From contig OY728121.1 in assembly GCA_963277665.1 (NCBI GenBank), forward strand, positions 1,655,072,062 through 1,655,136,061: 64,000 nt of DNA, written 5' to 3'. The notes under the pieces are model-generated. The model was given only the letters and a program-made list of their open reading frames with translations. It ran no database searches and was not told where the DNA came from. The stretch comes from Viscum album. Its lineage: Eukaryota; Streptophyta; Magnoliopsida; Santalales; Viscaceae. Positions 35,985 to 48,476 of the stretch are shown piece by piece (within the stretch, counting starts at the first letter, position 1; each line of letters opens with the position of its first letter). Both the position numbers and the translations under genes were made by a program.

Positions 35985-36478
35985 CTAGCCCCCCAAACCC
36001 ATCCCCCCCATCCCCCATCCCCACCTACAACAGCCTCCCCTCCAATATCCCCTCCCTAAAGCATCTCCCACTTCCCCTTGCAGTAGCTTTCCCACCCTCC
36101 CCCCAACCCCCTGTGGCACCCCACCCCCTCCCCCACATCCCCTACAGTAGCCCCTCACCCACGGTGTGACCCAGCCCCCCAGACCCAGCCCCCCCAACCC
36201 CATCCTCACATGCAGCAGCCTCCCCGCTCTTTTCCTACAGTAGCCTCCCCTCCCCCCTGCAGTAGCCTCCTCACCCTCCCCCATCCCCCTACACCCCCAC
36301 CCTATAGCATCCCCTCCCCCATGGTGTGACCCACCCCCCCACCCTCATCCCCACATGCAGCATCCTCCCCTACCCCTACCTACAGTAGCCTCCCCCCCCC
36401 CTTACAGTAGCCCCCTCACCCTCCCCCAGCCCCATGCATCCCCCCACCCCTACAACAGCCCCTCCCCCATGGTGTAAC
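35985..36478. repeat. C-rich array in the hAT element, copy A
   Basis: Long runs of C with CTACAGTAGCCTCCCC-like words recurring every 20-50 bases. The minus strand carries many runs of three or more G. Confidence 0.85.
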
Positions 36479-37009
36479 CAAATTTTCTTCTTTGATCCAT
36501 GTGTCCAATCTCATGCCCCACATCCTAAAACATGTCAAAAAAAACCATTACTGACCATCAAAGAACTAGAACTATTCATACTCACAAAATCTATCAAACA
36601 AAAAAATCTAACAAATCCTTGTTCCATAAAACCATTACCATAATTTTAGAGATCTCTAGTACATGGAGGACCTAGTAGATTCCGCTAGATGAATAAAAAA
36701 TAGTTTTAAACCCCAAAATCAATCCCCCCATTATAACATTAACTACTCAAGAATTCATTACCATGCCAATATAATGATACTACCACATAACATAATCTAT
36801 CAACCCAGATTAACCATGACTAGCATCTAACCTATGAATAGATCATGGAGGTAGAACCAAGAATATTATAAAATAGATGGAAAAAAGAAACTCATGATGG
36901 AAATTTCTAAACCCACCAGTAGAGAAAAATATTTCTACAAGAAGATACGAAAACCTCATGATTAAAAAATGATGAAAATAGAAAGAAAAAAAAGATGGAA
37001 ACAACATTG

Positions 37010-37262
37010 TGAGACCCCACCCCCTGTAGCAGGCCCCTAGACCCCAGCCCCCTGCTTGCAGTAGTCCCCCTCCCCTCCCCTCCTCCCAGCCCCCTGCTTG
37101 CAGCAGCCCCCCTCCCCTCCCCTCTCCCTATCCCCCTGCCTATAGCAGAACCAGTAACCCCCTGTAGTAACCTCCCCATCCCCCTCTTCCCCCTACAGTG
37201 TCTCTGTCCACACCCTGCGTAGGCCCCCAGCCTGTAGCAGCCCCCTCCCCTCCCCTCCCCCC
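37010..37262. repeat. C-rich array in the hAT element, copy B
   Basis: Words such as CCCAGCCCCCTGCTTGCAG (twice, ~37042 and ~37087) and CCCCTCCCCTCCCC are similar in style to copy A but separated from it by 530 bases of ordinary AT-rich sequence. Confidence 0.8.
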
Positions 37263-39960
37263 AAGTGAATTTTACTAACATGAAAACTTAAAAAATTACA
37301 ATTCAATTATACCCAATTACCTATTAAAAGGTTAATTATCAATTGATCATGCCAATGTTCCATTAATCTAATTCCAGTTGCATGCCAATATTCCATTATA
37401 TCAAGTTTTTATTACATACCAAGTGATTGTGCCAAAATTCCAATTCAAAATTCAATCTGTTTACAAAAACCAATTCATAATATCTATCGTGGAAACATTT
37501 CAGAGGTTCAAAAAATAGTTTTGAGGATGGTGTTATTCTCTATCATCATAAACATATCATAATAGGAAAAATAATAAGAATTTAAGAAAGAATATGATAA
37601 AAAATTAACTACTTACCAGTTACTACCATGCCAAAACAAACCGCACACACAGTACAACAGGCAGGAGGAGGAGGCAAGGCGATCCAGGAGGGCTTTCTCC
37701 TGAATCCTAATTTCTCATGAGGTAAGGTGTCTGTAGGGGGAGGAGGCAAGCAAGGAGGGATTTTTTGGGTGGTTTCGAAGGTGAAAAACAAGGAAAGAGG
37801 AGGAAAGGATGGAAGGAGGGTTTTTCACGAGAGAATGAGAAGAGAGAACAGAAGGAGAACGAAGGGTTGGGAAGCTTGAGGAATGAGGATGAAGGAGGAG
37901 AGGCAGAAGGTAGGGTTTCATTTCTTGTCAATCCTGAGGGTCTGGGAAAAAGGAGGGAGGAGGGTTTCTTTCTTCACCATGTGAGGTAAGGGTCGGGGTC
38001 GGGGGGAGAGAAGCAGGCGAGAGCGTGTGGGAGGGGGGAATGATCGGTCGGGTTGCGACTTAGTGAGGCAAGGGAGTGTTTTTTTGGCCGACACCCATGG
38101 GTCACGGGTCGGGTTGGGTCTAAATGTCTCCAACCTGAGACCCGACCCAACCCATGCATGGGTCAACCCGACATAAACCCAACCTAATCTTTTTTCTACG
38201 TAATCAAACCCAACCCGACCCCACTCGGTCAGATCGGGTTGAACCCATCGGGTTGGTTCGGGTCTGGACACCCCTACCTCTCACAATGGAATCTTTAGGA
38301 TGTTTCTTGTCTTGGACATAATATTTCATTCCACACATATTTTTTCAGTAGGATACATCCACTGAAAAGAAACGAGTACCCCAAGAATTGTTTTAGTTGG
38401 AATATGAACTGTTAAATACATCATGTAGGTGAAAATGATGGAGGAAAAAAATTCCAACACACACAAAATTAATGGCACATCCTTCTTCATTTTTATCAAG
38501 AAACACTTCAATAACCTTTTATCACAAAGGTCTCTAAAAAAATGGAACAATAGAATAAATATTACCCTTACATTATTGGATAGAAAATTCCATATTTCTA
38601 TTGGAATCAATTTTAGGAAGTAGGATGTGATAATCATGAGTTTTTATGGATTTTAGTTTCAAATACCTTCTTTTGAATTGTTTAGATATGTTGCTAAAAT
38701 AGAAATTAGGAACCTTGATATTCTCCCATAGTTCCAAAATTTTATTTTTCTCTAAAGGTGTCATCGCATAAGAAGCATAAGGTACTTCCCATTTATTTTC
38801 ACTAATACACATAGGATGCAGTTCTAGATGAATACCCCAATCCAACATGTCCCAGAGAGATCTGAAGTCATATTTGGTATTCCCCTTGATAATAGAAGAA
38901 TTTAAAGCAACATTTCACATATATTTTTCTCGATATACATTACATATAAACAATCACATAACAATTGGTTGATCAATATGAAAACTCAAAAAAAATGATT
39001 CTCTTTTTCCAATTTTATGTGGATTTAGTGTCAACATTTTCCTCTTTTTCGATTCTATATAACCTTTCCCGAATTAAAAACTAAAATATTTCAATTCATT
39101 AAGCACATAAATTCCTAAAATATGTTTAGGTGGTAGTTCAGGGTTAACATTAGTATCAAACCTCCGACAATTCTTCTTGTATTGATGATCCATTGGCAAG
39201 AATCATTGATGACCCAGGAAACTGAAACTATGATGATATTTAAGACTTCTCGATCATCTATTCTTGATATAAAAAGAATACGATTTTTTTCCCTTTGTGC
39301 CCCAACCAAACATCAGTGCATAAAAATGAAAATCATTTATAGTCTTTAGAAGGGAAACACATATCTAAAAAAATATTTTTTGAAGAAGCATCAAATGTGC
39401 ACACACTCATATCCCAACACTTCTTTAAATATATTATTAAAGGTTGAAGGTTGACATATATATCACTACTAGGATCAGATGGTCTAGATATTAGTATAAT
39501 TAATAAAGTGAAATGTTTTTCATACACATCCATGGAGGAAGAGTATAAAAATGAATAAAAACTGGCCACATGCTATGAGCAGTAAGCATCTGACCAAACG
39601 GATTAAAACCACCACAAGAAAGACCCAGCCTAACATTATGCACCTCAACTAAAAAATCAGGATATTGTGCATCAAATTCCCACCATGCTAATCCATCTGT
39701 AGGATGAACTAACACATCATTACCTTTAATTCTCTCAGCATCATTTCATAACATATTGGAAGAAATTTATACATATATGGATATATTTTGAATCCTAAAA
39801 ATCAATGGAAAGTGCCACATGACTTTTTGTGGCATACGAGATGGTGTTAAATCTTTATTTTCCTTCCATTGAGATATACCACATTCTTTGCAGTTATTAA
39901 GGTCAACTATTTCCTCTAAAAATAAACTACAAATATTTTATACAATAATGAATTTTATTA

Positions 39961-41580
39961 TGGTGTGGTTGATTCTTACATGTTAAAAATGACTTATTAA
40001 TCTTTATCCTAAAGTATAAAAACAATATTAATGAGTTTTATTGATTTTCAGTATGTTACTAGTACTTTTTACTAAAATTAATGCCAATTTTAAATAAAAA
40101 TACACACTTGGAGTTATAACAAGGACATTATGCATCATATTGAGGTGTGGTGGATTCCTATATGTCAAAAATGATTTATTGATCATTTTTCTAAAGTATA
40201 AAAACAATTAGAATTTTTTTTCTTAGTCTTCAGTATGTCATGTGTTCTTTTTACTAAAATTAATGTTAATTTCAAATAAAAAGATACACTTTGTGTAATA
40301 CCAGTCACACCATGTGTTGGGTTGAGGTGTGGTTGATTCATACATGTTATAAATGGTATATGAATAGTTTTCTTAAAGTATCAAAACAATATGAATGTGT
40401 CTTATCAGTTTTCAGTATGCCATTTGTTATTTTTACTAAAATTAATGTCAATTTTAAATAAATAGATACACTTGGAATTATATCGATGACACCATGCATC
40501 AGAATGAGGTGTGTATAATTTCTAAACATAAAAAATGACTTATAGATCATTTTTATAAATTAAAAATGATAATTTGAATATGTTTTCTATGGTTTGAGTA
40601 TGTCATTTATGTTAATTTATAAAAATGTTATTCAAAACATGAAACATTCACTTTGAGGCATACCGGTCACATCATGTATTGTCTTGAAATGAGACTACTA
40701 CCTACAAATCATAACTTACTTATGAATCATTTTTCGAAATTATCAAGACAATCGGAGTGTGATTTATTGGTTTTCATTGAGTGATACTTTTTGAACTAAA
40801 ATTTCAATTTTTAAATGATAATGAACACTTTGAGTCATACTGATCACACCATATGTTAGATTGAGGTGTGCTTGATTCCTACATGTCAAAAATGACTTAT
40901 GGATCATTTTTATAAATTATCAAAATAATTCAAATGAATTTTATTGGTTTTAAATATTTCACTTTTTCTTTTTACAAAAATTAATGTCATTTTTGAATAA
41001 AAAGACACACTTAAAGTCATACCGGTCAAACTGTGTATCAGATTGAAGTTATGTTGGTTCCTATATATTAAAAATTATACGAATCATTCTCTAAAAGTAT
41101 CAAAATAGTATGAATTCATTCTATAGGTTTTTAGTATGTCACTTGTTCTTTTTTACAAAATTAATGTCAGTTTTAAATAAAAAAGACACACTTGAAGCTA
41201 TACTTGTGAAACCATGCGTTATATTACGGTTCTTTTGATTCCTACACATCACAAATGACTTATGGATTGTTTTCATAAAGTATCGAAACAATATTAATAC
41301 ATTTTATCATTTTTCAGTATGTCACCTATTCTTTTTACAAAAATTAATATTAATTTTAAATAAATAGAAACACTTGGAATTATACCGGTCACACCATGCA
41401 TCAGATTGAGATGAGCCTAATTCCTCCACATCACAAATGAATTATGGATTTTTTTCTTAAAGTATTAAAAAATCAGAATTTTTTTTCTTGGTTTTGAGTA
41501 TGTCACTTATCTTTTTTACTAAAATTAATGTCAATTTGAAATAAAAATATGCACCTATATTCATACTAGTCACACCATCC
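39961..41580. repeat. ~181-bp satellite, nine tandem units
   Basis: The landmark ATTAATGTCAATTTTAAATA recurs at 40077, 40259, 40441, (diverged ~40625), 40801, 40980, 41160, 41343 and 41524, giving a period of 179-183. Each unit starts near GTGTGGTTGATTCCTACATG and ends near GTCACACCATGCATCAGATTG. Units differ by substitutions and small indels. The array begins at the exact base where CACTA element 2 transposase homology is lost. Confidence 0.92.
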
Positions 41581-42769
41581 CATTGACTTATTTTTTCAAA
41601 CTACCAACACCACATATTGATTTGATGTTCTTATCCAAAAAAACTTCCTCTAATCTTCTATTTTTCAACAAAGAGAAAGGTTTTTTCGATAAGAACATTG
41701 ACTCAATATGAAGTGTTAAAATCTCAATAAAGAAAGGAAGTGGAAATTGTGGTAACATTGAAACAAAGGAACATGTTATCTCTTTTGTAAATTTTTGCAG
41801 ATATTTGAAAGAAAAATATGACTTCCCAAAATATCTATTGTAAAAATAAAATAAGTATTAGATAAAAATGATAAGGAAATTAACTTACAAATTATAGATA
41901 AAATGATGAAAAAATTAATTAAATAAGTAGTAGGAATTAAACTTATTATGATGGTTATAAACATTATTGAATCATTTCCATTTTTTTGTTATCTAAGTTT
42001 CAGCCTTGAAGTCCAATCTCTCATGAGCATGAGAAACTTCAAATAAACCACCACAACCCAAACAAAAGAATCCACATATATAAGAAAACAATTCATATGT
42101 GAGTAACACTAAAAAGAAATAAATTAAACATAAATATGAAATATTCCATTACATCAATGGATAATCATTTAATTGTGCAAACATCAATATTACCACTGTG
42201 ATTGAGAAAAGGAAATAGTGTTTCTCTTCTTGTGAAGGTAGTGGAGGGAACTTGAAAGAATGTGATAAATGACAACACTACAGGGGTGAAAATGTTTTGA
42301 GGGAGAAAAATTCTATGGAAGTTTTAGTGTATAAAGTCATGAAAGATAGAAAAATCTAAAATAAACAAACTATGTGAGGAATAATGAAAATTAAATCAAT
42401 GTTTCATTTTAAATAAAATCAGTAAAATAGAGAAATTCTATCGTAACAATACCTTCACATCATCCCAAAGGGTTTACTTATAGTTTTTTATTACATAGGA
42501 TTGGTAACATCATCACGTGCAGAAGACATTTTCTAGCTAAGCAATCAAATATTTAATTTAGATTATGTTAATGCAGTAGAGAACAGATAATATTATGTGG
42601 AAAAACATAGTATATTAACAACACTTTAACCTTATCATTTAACTATCTTTATTCTTTAAAAAGGTATTATAAATTCATCTTTCCATGATCGTTGTATACA
42701 TTCTTGATTCACTTCCTTATTGTCATTATTTCAGTTGCAACTTCATTGTCCATACTTGTAATCATATCA
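41581..42769. other. unassigned AT-rich sequence
   Basis: 1.2 kb between the satellite and the next CACTA fragment. No coding motif, terminal repeat or array was recognised. It may be interior of the CACTA element whose N-terminal exon follows. Confidence 0.4.
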
Positions 42770-43062
42770 GATGATCCATAAAACGTAGTGTTACCCTAGT
42801 CATTAGAAACATTTTCTTGTCCCCCCTGTTTATTACAATATTTTTAACTACAATCAATTCCATGATAGATCAAGTGTTCTTCTAAATCCTCTAGACTAAT
42901 TATTATTTAATAGAAACAACGTAAACATGGAAAATGGATTTGAGATGGGTCATGTGCATGATCTTTTGAAAACTTGGTGAACTCTTTCACCCCATGTTCA
43001 TACTCTTTTCCCATACGATTAGCATCCATCCATCCTCTATTCATATCCATCCTATTTGATTT
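42770..43062 (-). pseudogene. transposase-associated domain of a different CACTA family
   Basis: Minus strand: MDMNRGWMDANRMGKEYEHG begins at ~43056, then VKEFTKFSKDHA, HFPCLRCFY and, past a stop, LEDLEEHLIYHGID. This is the N-terminal DNA-binding-like domain PF13963 of CACTA transposases, with the expected PCxxC and EEHLxxxG features. It is clearly different from the element 1 N-terminus (MDTNWMYHTDHISTEF). Nothing that looks like a TNP2 core continues from it downstream (towards 42769) until the satellite. Either it is a fragment of another family or CACTA element 2 is chimeric. A short unrelated open frame at 43384-43590 (+) is not recognised. Confidence 0.65.
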
Positions 43063-43159
43063 GGTGATATTAATATTTGACAAGATAAATACACAAAAAG
43101 GGGCCTTTAAAATAAGGGTAATCTGAAATTTGAGTGTTTCAAATAGTTTCATCATGCTT

Positions 43160-44928
43160 TGAAGTAAATGGGTAATTGAATTTAAGAAAAGAATTACTCC
43201 ACTGGTGGTAAGTGTTATCCTCTGAATTCATCCATAAGGGATGGGGGATGAATCTCAGGGAAAAAAATGAAATAATAACTATTTTAGAGATAAAGATGAT
43301 GAGGATGATAGTTGTTGCTGCATTTTGATACCTGAGACTCATCCCCATAGAATCTAACACCAAATCAGAGAGAAGATGTAGTTTTGGTGTATTCCCCTAA
43401 TTTAAACCATGCAGGTGATGTTGGATGCAAAGTAGGTTTAGGTGTTGAAATGGGGTTAAACACTAATTCATATTTTTCAGGAGTAGGTCATGATAGATAT
43501 ACTATGGGGTGGATAGAGTTTGTGGCATTCCCTTTTCATGGTGTTATTATCAATCAATATTATGTACAATGTAAAGATAGATCTATGTGAAGGATAAGGT
43601 TTCTAGTGTTGGATTATTTTTGCTTGAGAGGGATCATTTAAATAAGGGATTTTCATGAGTTTGATGAATCATAGGGAATGAAAAAAGTTTTCTATTGTTT
43701 TTTTGAATGGTTTATGAGTTCATGGAATATGGATAATAAAGTAAACCTCTCTTTGTGCCAAAAATTTAGAATTTTTTTGGGATTTAAAAGATTTTTTGTG
43801 AAAATATAAAAATTATACTGATATTTTTTTGTTATATGTTTTCAATTTTAAACCCCCTCTTGCATCCTTAAACTCCCATTTATTACTATAAAACATCTTT
43901 GAACGAGTTTACATTTTTTATAGGGAAATTTTGAGGGTTTTCCGTCATTATTCAATGATTTTATCTCATTATATATTGAGATAAATCTACATCAGAGTAA
44001 AGGTAATAAAATTAATATATCCTTCATTCAGTGACCTCTCTCCTTTTTTATAAAACTATATAAAAGTACATATATGTAATAAAAGTATACATAAATTATA
44101 TAAGTATATAGTTTTATAAATTTATAAAGGTATAAAATTATAACATATACAATTAAAATTTATGAAAGTATAAAAGTATAATAATTTATAAGGAATAAAA
44201 CTATAATTTTATATTAATTTATAAATCTAGAAAACTATAAAAGTATTAATAATTAATAAAATTTTATGTTTAAACTAGGTATCTAATTATGATATACTAT
44301 AAAATTTATAAAATTATATAATTTTATAAATGAATAAAACTATAAAAATTAAAATATTTAGAATAAAATTATTATTAAATTATATTAGTATAATACGATA
44401 CACTATGAAATTTATAAAAGTTTATAAATTTAAAATCACAAAAAAACAATAAAATTGTAAACTTGAAACACTTTGAATATTTCAAAAGACATTTTCATAC
44501 CATACATTTTTAGTGCTTCATATAATTTTTTTAAAAAAATATGATAGTGGGTCCATACACTAATTATTATTGTTTTTACTTGTTAAATGCATATAAAATA
44601 CTTTAATAGAAAATTAGTTGTAGTGAAAAATTACTTCATTTAATATAAAATGAATTTTATATGAATTATGGATAATGAAAATATATTCATTACAATTGAA
44701 AACTATATCATTAATAAAAAATTATAAAAAAACAATATTATATATATTTAATTTTCATCCTTCAAAATATATATGAAATATTATTCTATAGAGAGAATGA
44801 TATTTTTGTTGAACTATATAAAATACACTCGTGCATTATAAATTAAAATATAAAATATATTTTTAATGATTTCATTATTTAAATTTCATATTTAGTTTTA
44901 TTAGGTCATCCCAATCCATTTAAACATT
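43160..44928. other. AT-rich unassigned region
   Basis: From ~44040 to ~44480 the sequence is a patchwork of TATAAAA, AATTTATAAA and similar words. No gene or terminal repeat is seen. It ends at the ATTAA target duplication of the next LTR element. Confidence 0.45.
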
Positions 44929-44933
44929 ATTAA

Positions 44934-47899
44934 TGTAACGCCCCGACCCCAGAAGACCGGAGCTGGTGCATTATTTTAATACATTAGCATAGATACAAGT
45001 GTCAAATCCCAAAGGACCGATCAGTTCAGAATTCTTGTAAAATAGATTACATATATGAACTAATTCAAGACATAAAATATAACATAGATAATCCTTTGAT
45101 AATTCCATTATTTTCTTAGCTTAACCCTGCATATCAATCATAATACACATCTTGGAATCCTGGGAAAATAAAACATAAGAAAGTGGGGACCTTAAATTCT
45201 CAATAAGAGTAAACAACATAGAGAAGGCCATCATAAATATGCATAAACTTTTAAGTCAAGGTATATAACTGTAACACAAGCCTTTTCAACAAAATCTTGA
45301 GCATAATATGGAAAGAATAAATAAAATAAATCCATATAATCATCCACATAGTTATTATACTAGTCTAATAATCACATGAAATATAAATTAAAATAATGAG
45401 GTAATGCATAATGGTGGACATCATAACCATATTATTAAGGCCTCATGAAACGACCATACATAAATGGGTAAAAACCTAAACTAGTTTTTCTCATGAGGTC
45501 TACTAATGCATAAAGGGTCTGTAGTAGGCCTCGCCCACCACTTAATAAGTCCAATACATTCTTCCTATGAAAAGGGTGAAACATAAACAATATAAACATT
45601 AATATTAAAACTACCATATAAAATGCTAATACATTAACCATAAAACATGAATGGTATCAAAATAGTACATCCACTTTCAAACATATCATAACCCCTTCAA
45701 TACAATATGGTATATTGTATATAAAATTAACCTCAATTAAGTATAAAATCCAATAAAATATGTTGACATATATGAAAAATAATCTAATAAAACCACTAAT
45801 AATATCTTGATAAAAATATCATCTTCTTATAACATCTTATTACCCATTTGTTAACAGTCTTTAATTATTTCACTATTTCAGGTGTAAATTACCTAGTTTT
45901 TTCAAGTATGTCTTGACTTTTTATTTGCTTATTCTATTACTTAGACCATGATTTCATCATCTACAGAATGTAAACCATGACTTAATTATCTTATATATTT
46001 AGTACATATGTATTTATAATAATCTATAAAGTTTGGAAATAAGAAATGAAATGAACTGTTCAAGGAGATGGTAGATCGTACATACGCATGAACCCTACTT
46101 TCATTTATTTATCATATAAAAATATTGAAAAGTGAATGATACATATTTATATTATAATTACAATATCATATCTATGTCATATATGTTACATATGTTTATT
46201 AAAAGTATCCTTAATATGTTCCATGTATAGTGTGAATGAATCGCATCGCTTTGAGGGGGCAGTAGTCCACACTTCCACAAATGATGTTATCGTATATCCA
46301 CAATATGGAAATCATGAAGGTATGTTTAATATAAAAAATAAATAATATGAAATAGGTTATTATTTGAATATTAAAATATTATTTAACCAGAAAAAATAGT
46401 TTTAAGACCATCCATTAAGGTGGTGATGGAAAAAGAATAAAAACAATATTCACAGGGTGGATTAACTGAAATAACTTGGACAAAAATTTTGTTTATTTGA
46501 ATAAGAGGAGGTGAGAAACAACATAAATATGAGATATTTCATTAGAAACATAAAACTCTTGTGTATACATTATTTTGGAGTTATCAAGCATTTATGGATA
46601 AAGGAGGTGAGGAAAAAGTTGAAAAAGAAAATAAATTGAGGTACTTTAAGAAAATTACCTCCTGAATATCACCTCCTTGAAAGACCCTTTAGGACCTTGT
46701 ATTTGGTATTTTGGTGAGACCTGAAGCACTTGGACATGGGGAGAGTAAGGAGGAGAGGTTTGGGCAGATATTTGAGGAGCTACAAGGCTTTTTGGGTCGA
46801 AATAGGGAGGTGAGGGGAGATATTTATATTTGAAAAGAGGTGAGTTCAAGTGATTAAATTATTTATTATTTTATATTTAATCATAACCACATTGACGCAA
46901 CATTAATTTCAATGAATTATAATTTTAATTAAAGTTGTGTGGGATGGTTAGGGTGAGACACACCGCAAAGGTGGAATTAATTTCAATGAATTGGAATTTT
47001 AATTAATGTTGTGTAGGAAGTTTAGGGTCAATACAAACTAAAACCAACCATTAAATATTAAAAAATTTAGGTATGTTAATCTTTTAGCTTTTAACTTTAA
47101 CCCTTGTCACAATTTTACCTATACAACGGTAAATAATTTTTTTACCATGAAAAAAATTGTATACCTAAAAATAAAATTGACCTTATAAACTAATTTGGAA
47201 ATTATTATTAAAAATATGGAATCTATTTTAACAAATTAAATTCATATAATTGGGAAAATTATATTGAAAAGTAATTCTACAAAAAAAATAAAAAAGTGGG
47301 TTTTTAAAGTGAAACGTTCAAAAGATTAAAAGGTTTTTATATCTAATTTCAATTTGAAATTGATTCAAATGACCTATATTGGTTTGATTGATAAAAAATT
47401 AATCTAATTATAATTTAAAATCAATTAAAAGTATAATCAAACAATATAAATAGATTATACAAAAAAGCAGTTTTGAACTAAAATGCAGTATTTTCACTAT
47501 TAACTAAAATATGAAATTATTCATAAAAATACAAAAAATTAAAAAAAAAGTAAATTTTTATGTCCCGCTTCCAAGTAATAAAATTATTTTTCACATAAAA
47601 CTTATAAATGTGTCAAAAACTAGATTTAAAATGGGAGTTCTATCAAAATGTGGTAAAACTGTGTTTTTGAAAAACACTTGTTTTATTGGATTTGTTCATA
47701 TATCATATCTATAGAATATGAGAAATGAATGTTAAACATTATATTATAAATAATGTTGTTAATACTATTCACCATTTCTATTTTAATGGCTAGTTTATAA
47801 AAGATTGTGGTGCGTTTGAAATCGGTGTTGCGTGCAACGCAAGCTATTAAATATATATATTGTTAATGAAAACATACCATAAAATCTTGGGGTGTTACA
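44934..47899 (-). repeat. 3' LTR of gag-only element
   Basis: 2966 bases, from TGTAACGCCCCGACC to GGGGTGTTACA on the + strand. Matches the partner LTR along its length but lacks a segment of ~430 bases present there at ~51160-51590. Confidence 0.9.
46821..46828 (-). promoter_or_regulatory. TATA box in 3' LTR (minus strand)
   Basis: TATAAATA on the minus strand is followed by TCTCCCCTCACCTCCC. The same arrangement occurs in the partner LTR and in the gypsy LTR at 59709. Confidence 0.55.
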
Positions 47900-47900
47900 T

Positions 47901-47913
47901 TATCCCCTCCTTC
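47901..47913 (-). other. polypurine tract of gag-only element
   Basis: GAAGGAGGGGATA on the minus strand lies directly before the TGTAACACCCC start of the 3' LTR. Confidence 0.75.
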
Positions 47914-48476
47914 AGTAAATTATGTCCTCAAAATTTGAAATTTTACTTCATAAATCAAATGTTTATACTTGAAAATTATTTTGAGGGAAACCCACATTAG
48001 AAATAGGGTTAATAAAACATCCTCTTAATAAGAGGAAAAGGGAAATGAAAAGGTTACCATAAAATTAGGCTTTCAAATAGGAAAAAATAGTGGAAAGTGA
48101 AAACTCAGACATGGAAGAGAAATCAAATGATCATGTTCTAATGGAGAGTGATAGATAACTTGGTAATCATAAATTCTTCCATCACAAAACCATAAATTAG
48201 TGACGGGTTAAAAGCTTGTTGATTTCCCATTATTAAAATAAATCTGATAACATTTTTGTTTCATTTTTTTGGTTGAAGAATTTTTTTACTGACTAAACTA
48301 AGAACATAAGGAAATTTTCTTGACAAGTAAAGTTTCATCCAATGATAAACTCATATTTCTCTCCAAAAGATAATAAAATTTAAAAAAAATCAATTTATCT
48401 TAATCATATAAGGTTCCAAAATGAACTTACACTTCATCTGTCATAACATTTAAATAATGAAAAATATGTTATACTA

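Larger units (their letters stand above)
35713..38276. mobile_element. non-autonomous hAT-like DNA transposon
   Basis: The left end is TATGGGTGTCCA and the right end reads TAGGGGTGTCCA on the minus strand, 11 of 12 identical. Flanks TCTCTCAC (35705-35712) and CCTCTCAC (38277-38284) are an 8-bp target duplication with one change, typical of hAT. Element 1 shows the uninterrupted sequence at this point (~12430). Subterminal repeats GACCCGACCCAACCC and inverses occupy both ends (35760-35980; 38095-38265). No transposase is seen. The interior holds two C-rich arrays and a purine-rich stretch (37700-38040) with no recognisable product; it could be captured host sequence. Confidence 0.88.
23906..39960 (-). 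mobile_element. CACTA (En/Spm) transposon, element 2, with two nested insertions
   Basis: Its 3' terminus is CACTACAAGAAAAC at 23906, the classic plant CACTA end, sitting inside copia RT. Minus-strand homology to element 1 runs through the second gene (24150-29349) and the transposase (29850-39960). A solo LTR (30170-34884) interrupts DUF4216 and a hAT element (35713-38276) interrupts the gene just after DUF4218. Homology ends abruptly at 39960, where the 181-bp satellite starts; no right-hand CACTA terminus was found. The 3-bp target would be ATT (23903-23905), which cannot be checked without the other end. Confidence 0.85.
29850..39960 (-). pseudogene. TNP2-like transposase of CACTA element 2, split by a solo LTR and a hAT element
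   Basis: On the minus strand from the right: INKIHYCIKY (39960 on); HPTDGLAWWEFDAQYPDF and NVRLGLSCGGFNPFG (39715-39500), a hallmark of the TNP2 core; MWPVFIHFYTLPPWMCMK; and DPSSDIYVNLQPLI (~39490). DUF4218 follows at 38848-38326 with LHPMCISENKWEVPYASYAM, SNNVRVIFILLFHFFRDLCD and FQWMYPTEK. After the hAT insertion (35713-38276) DUF4216 begins (GLVEKILLLDHNSQGRVA, ~34985-34920), is cut by the solo LTR (30170-34884), and resumes at ~30165-29870. The N-terminal third is missing, replaced at 39961 by satellite. Dead by several independent causes. Confidence 0.85.

Noticed and set aside
37609..37989. Overlapping frames in the purine-rich part of the hAT element
   Set aside because: Low-complexity GGA/GAA sequence; no conserved motif to support a gene.
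42270..42300. CACTACAGGGGTG at ~42274 as a CACTA terminus
   Set aside because: No subterminal repeats follow, no partner end was found, and the string is short enough to occur by chance.
43384..43590. 68-codon + frame starting MVYSPNLNHAG
   Set aside because: No recognisable family, no neighbours supporting it, and length is within chance for this composition.
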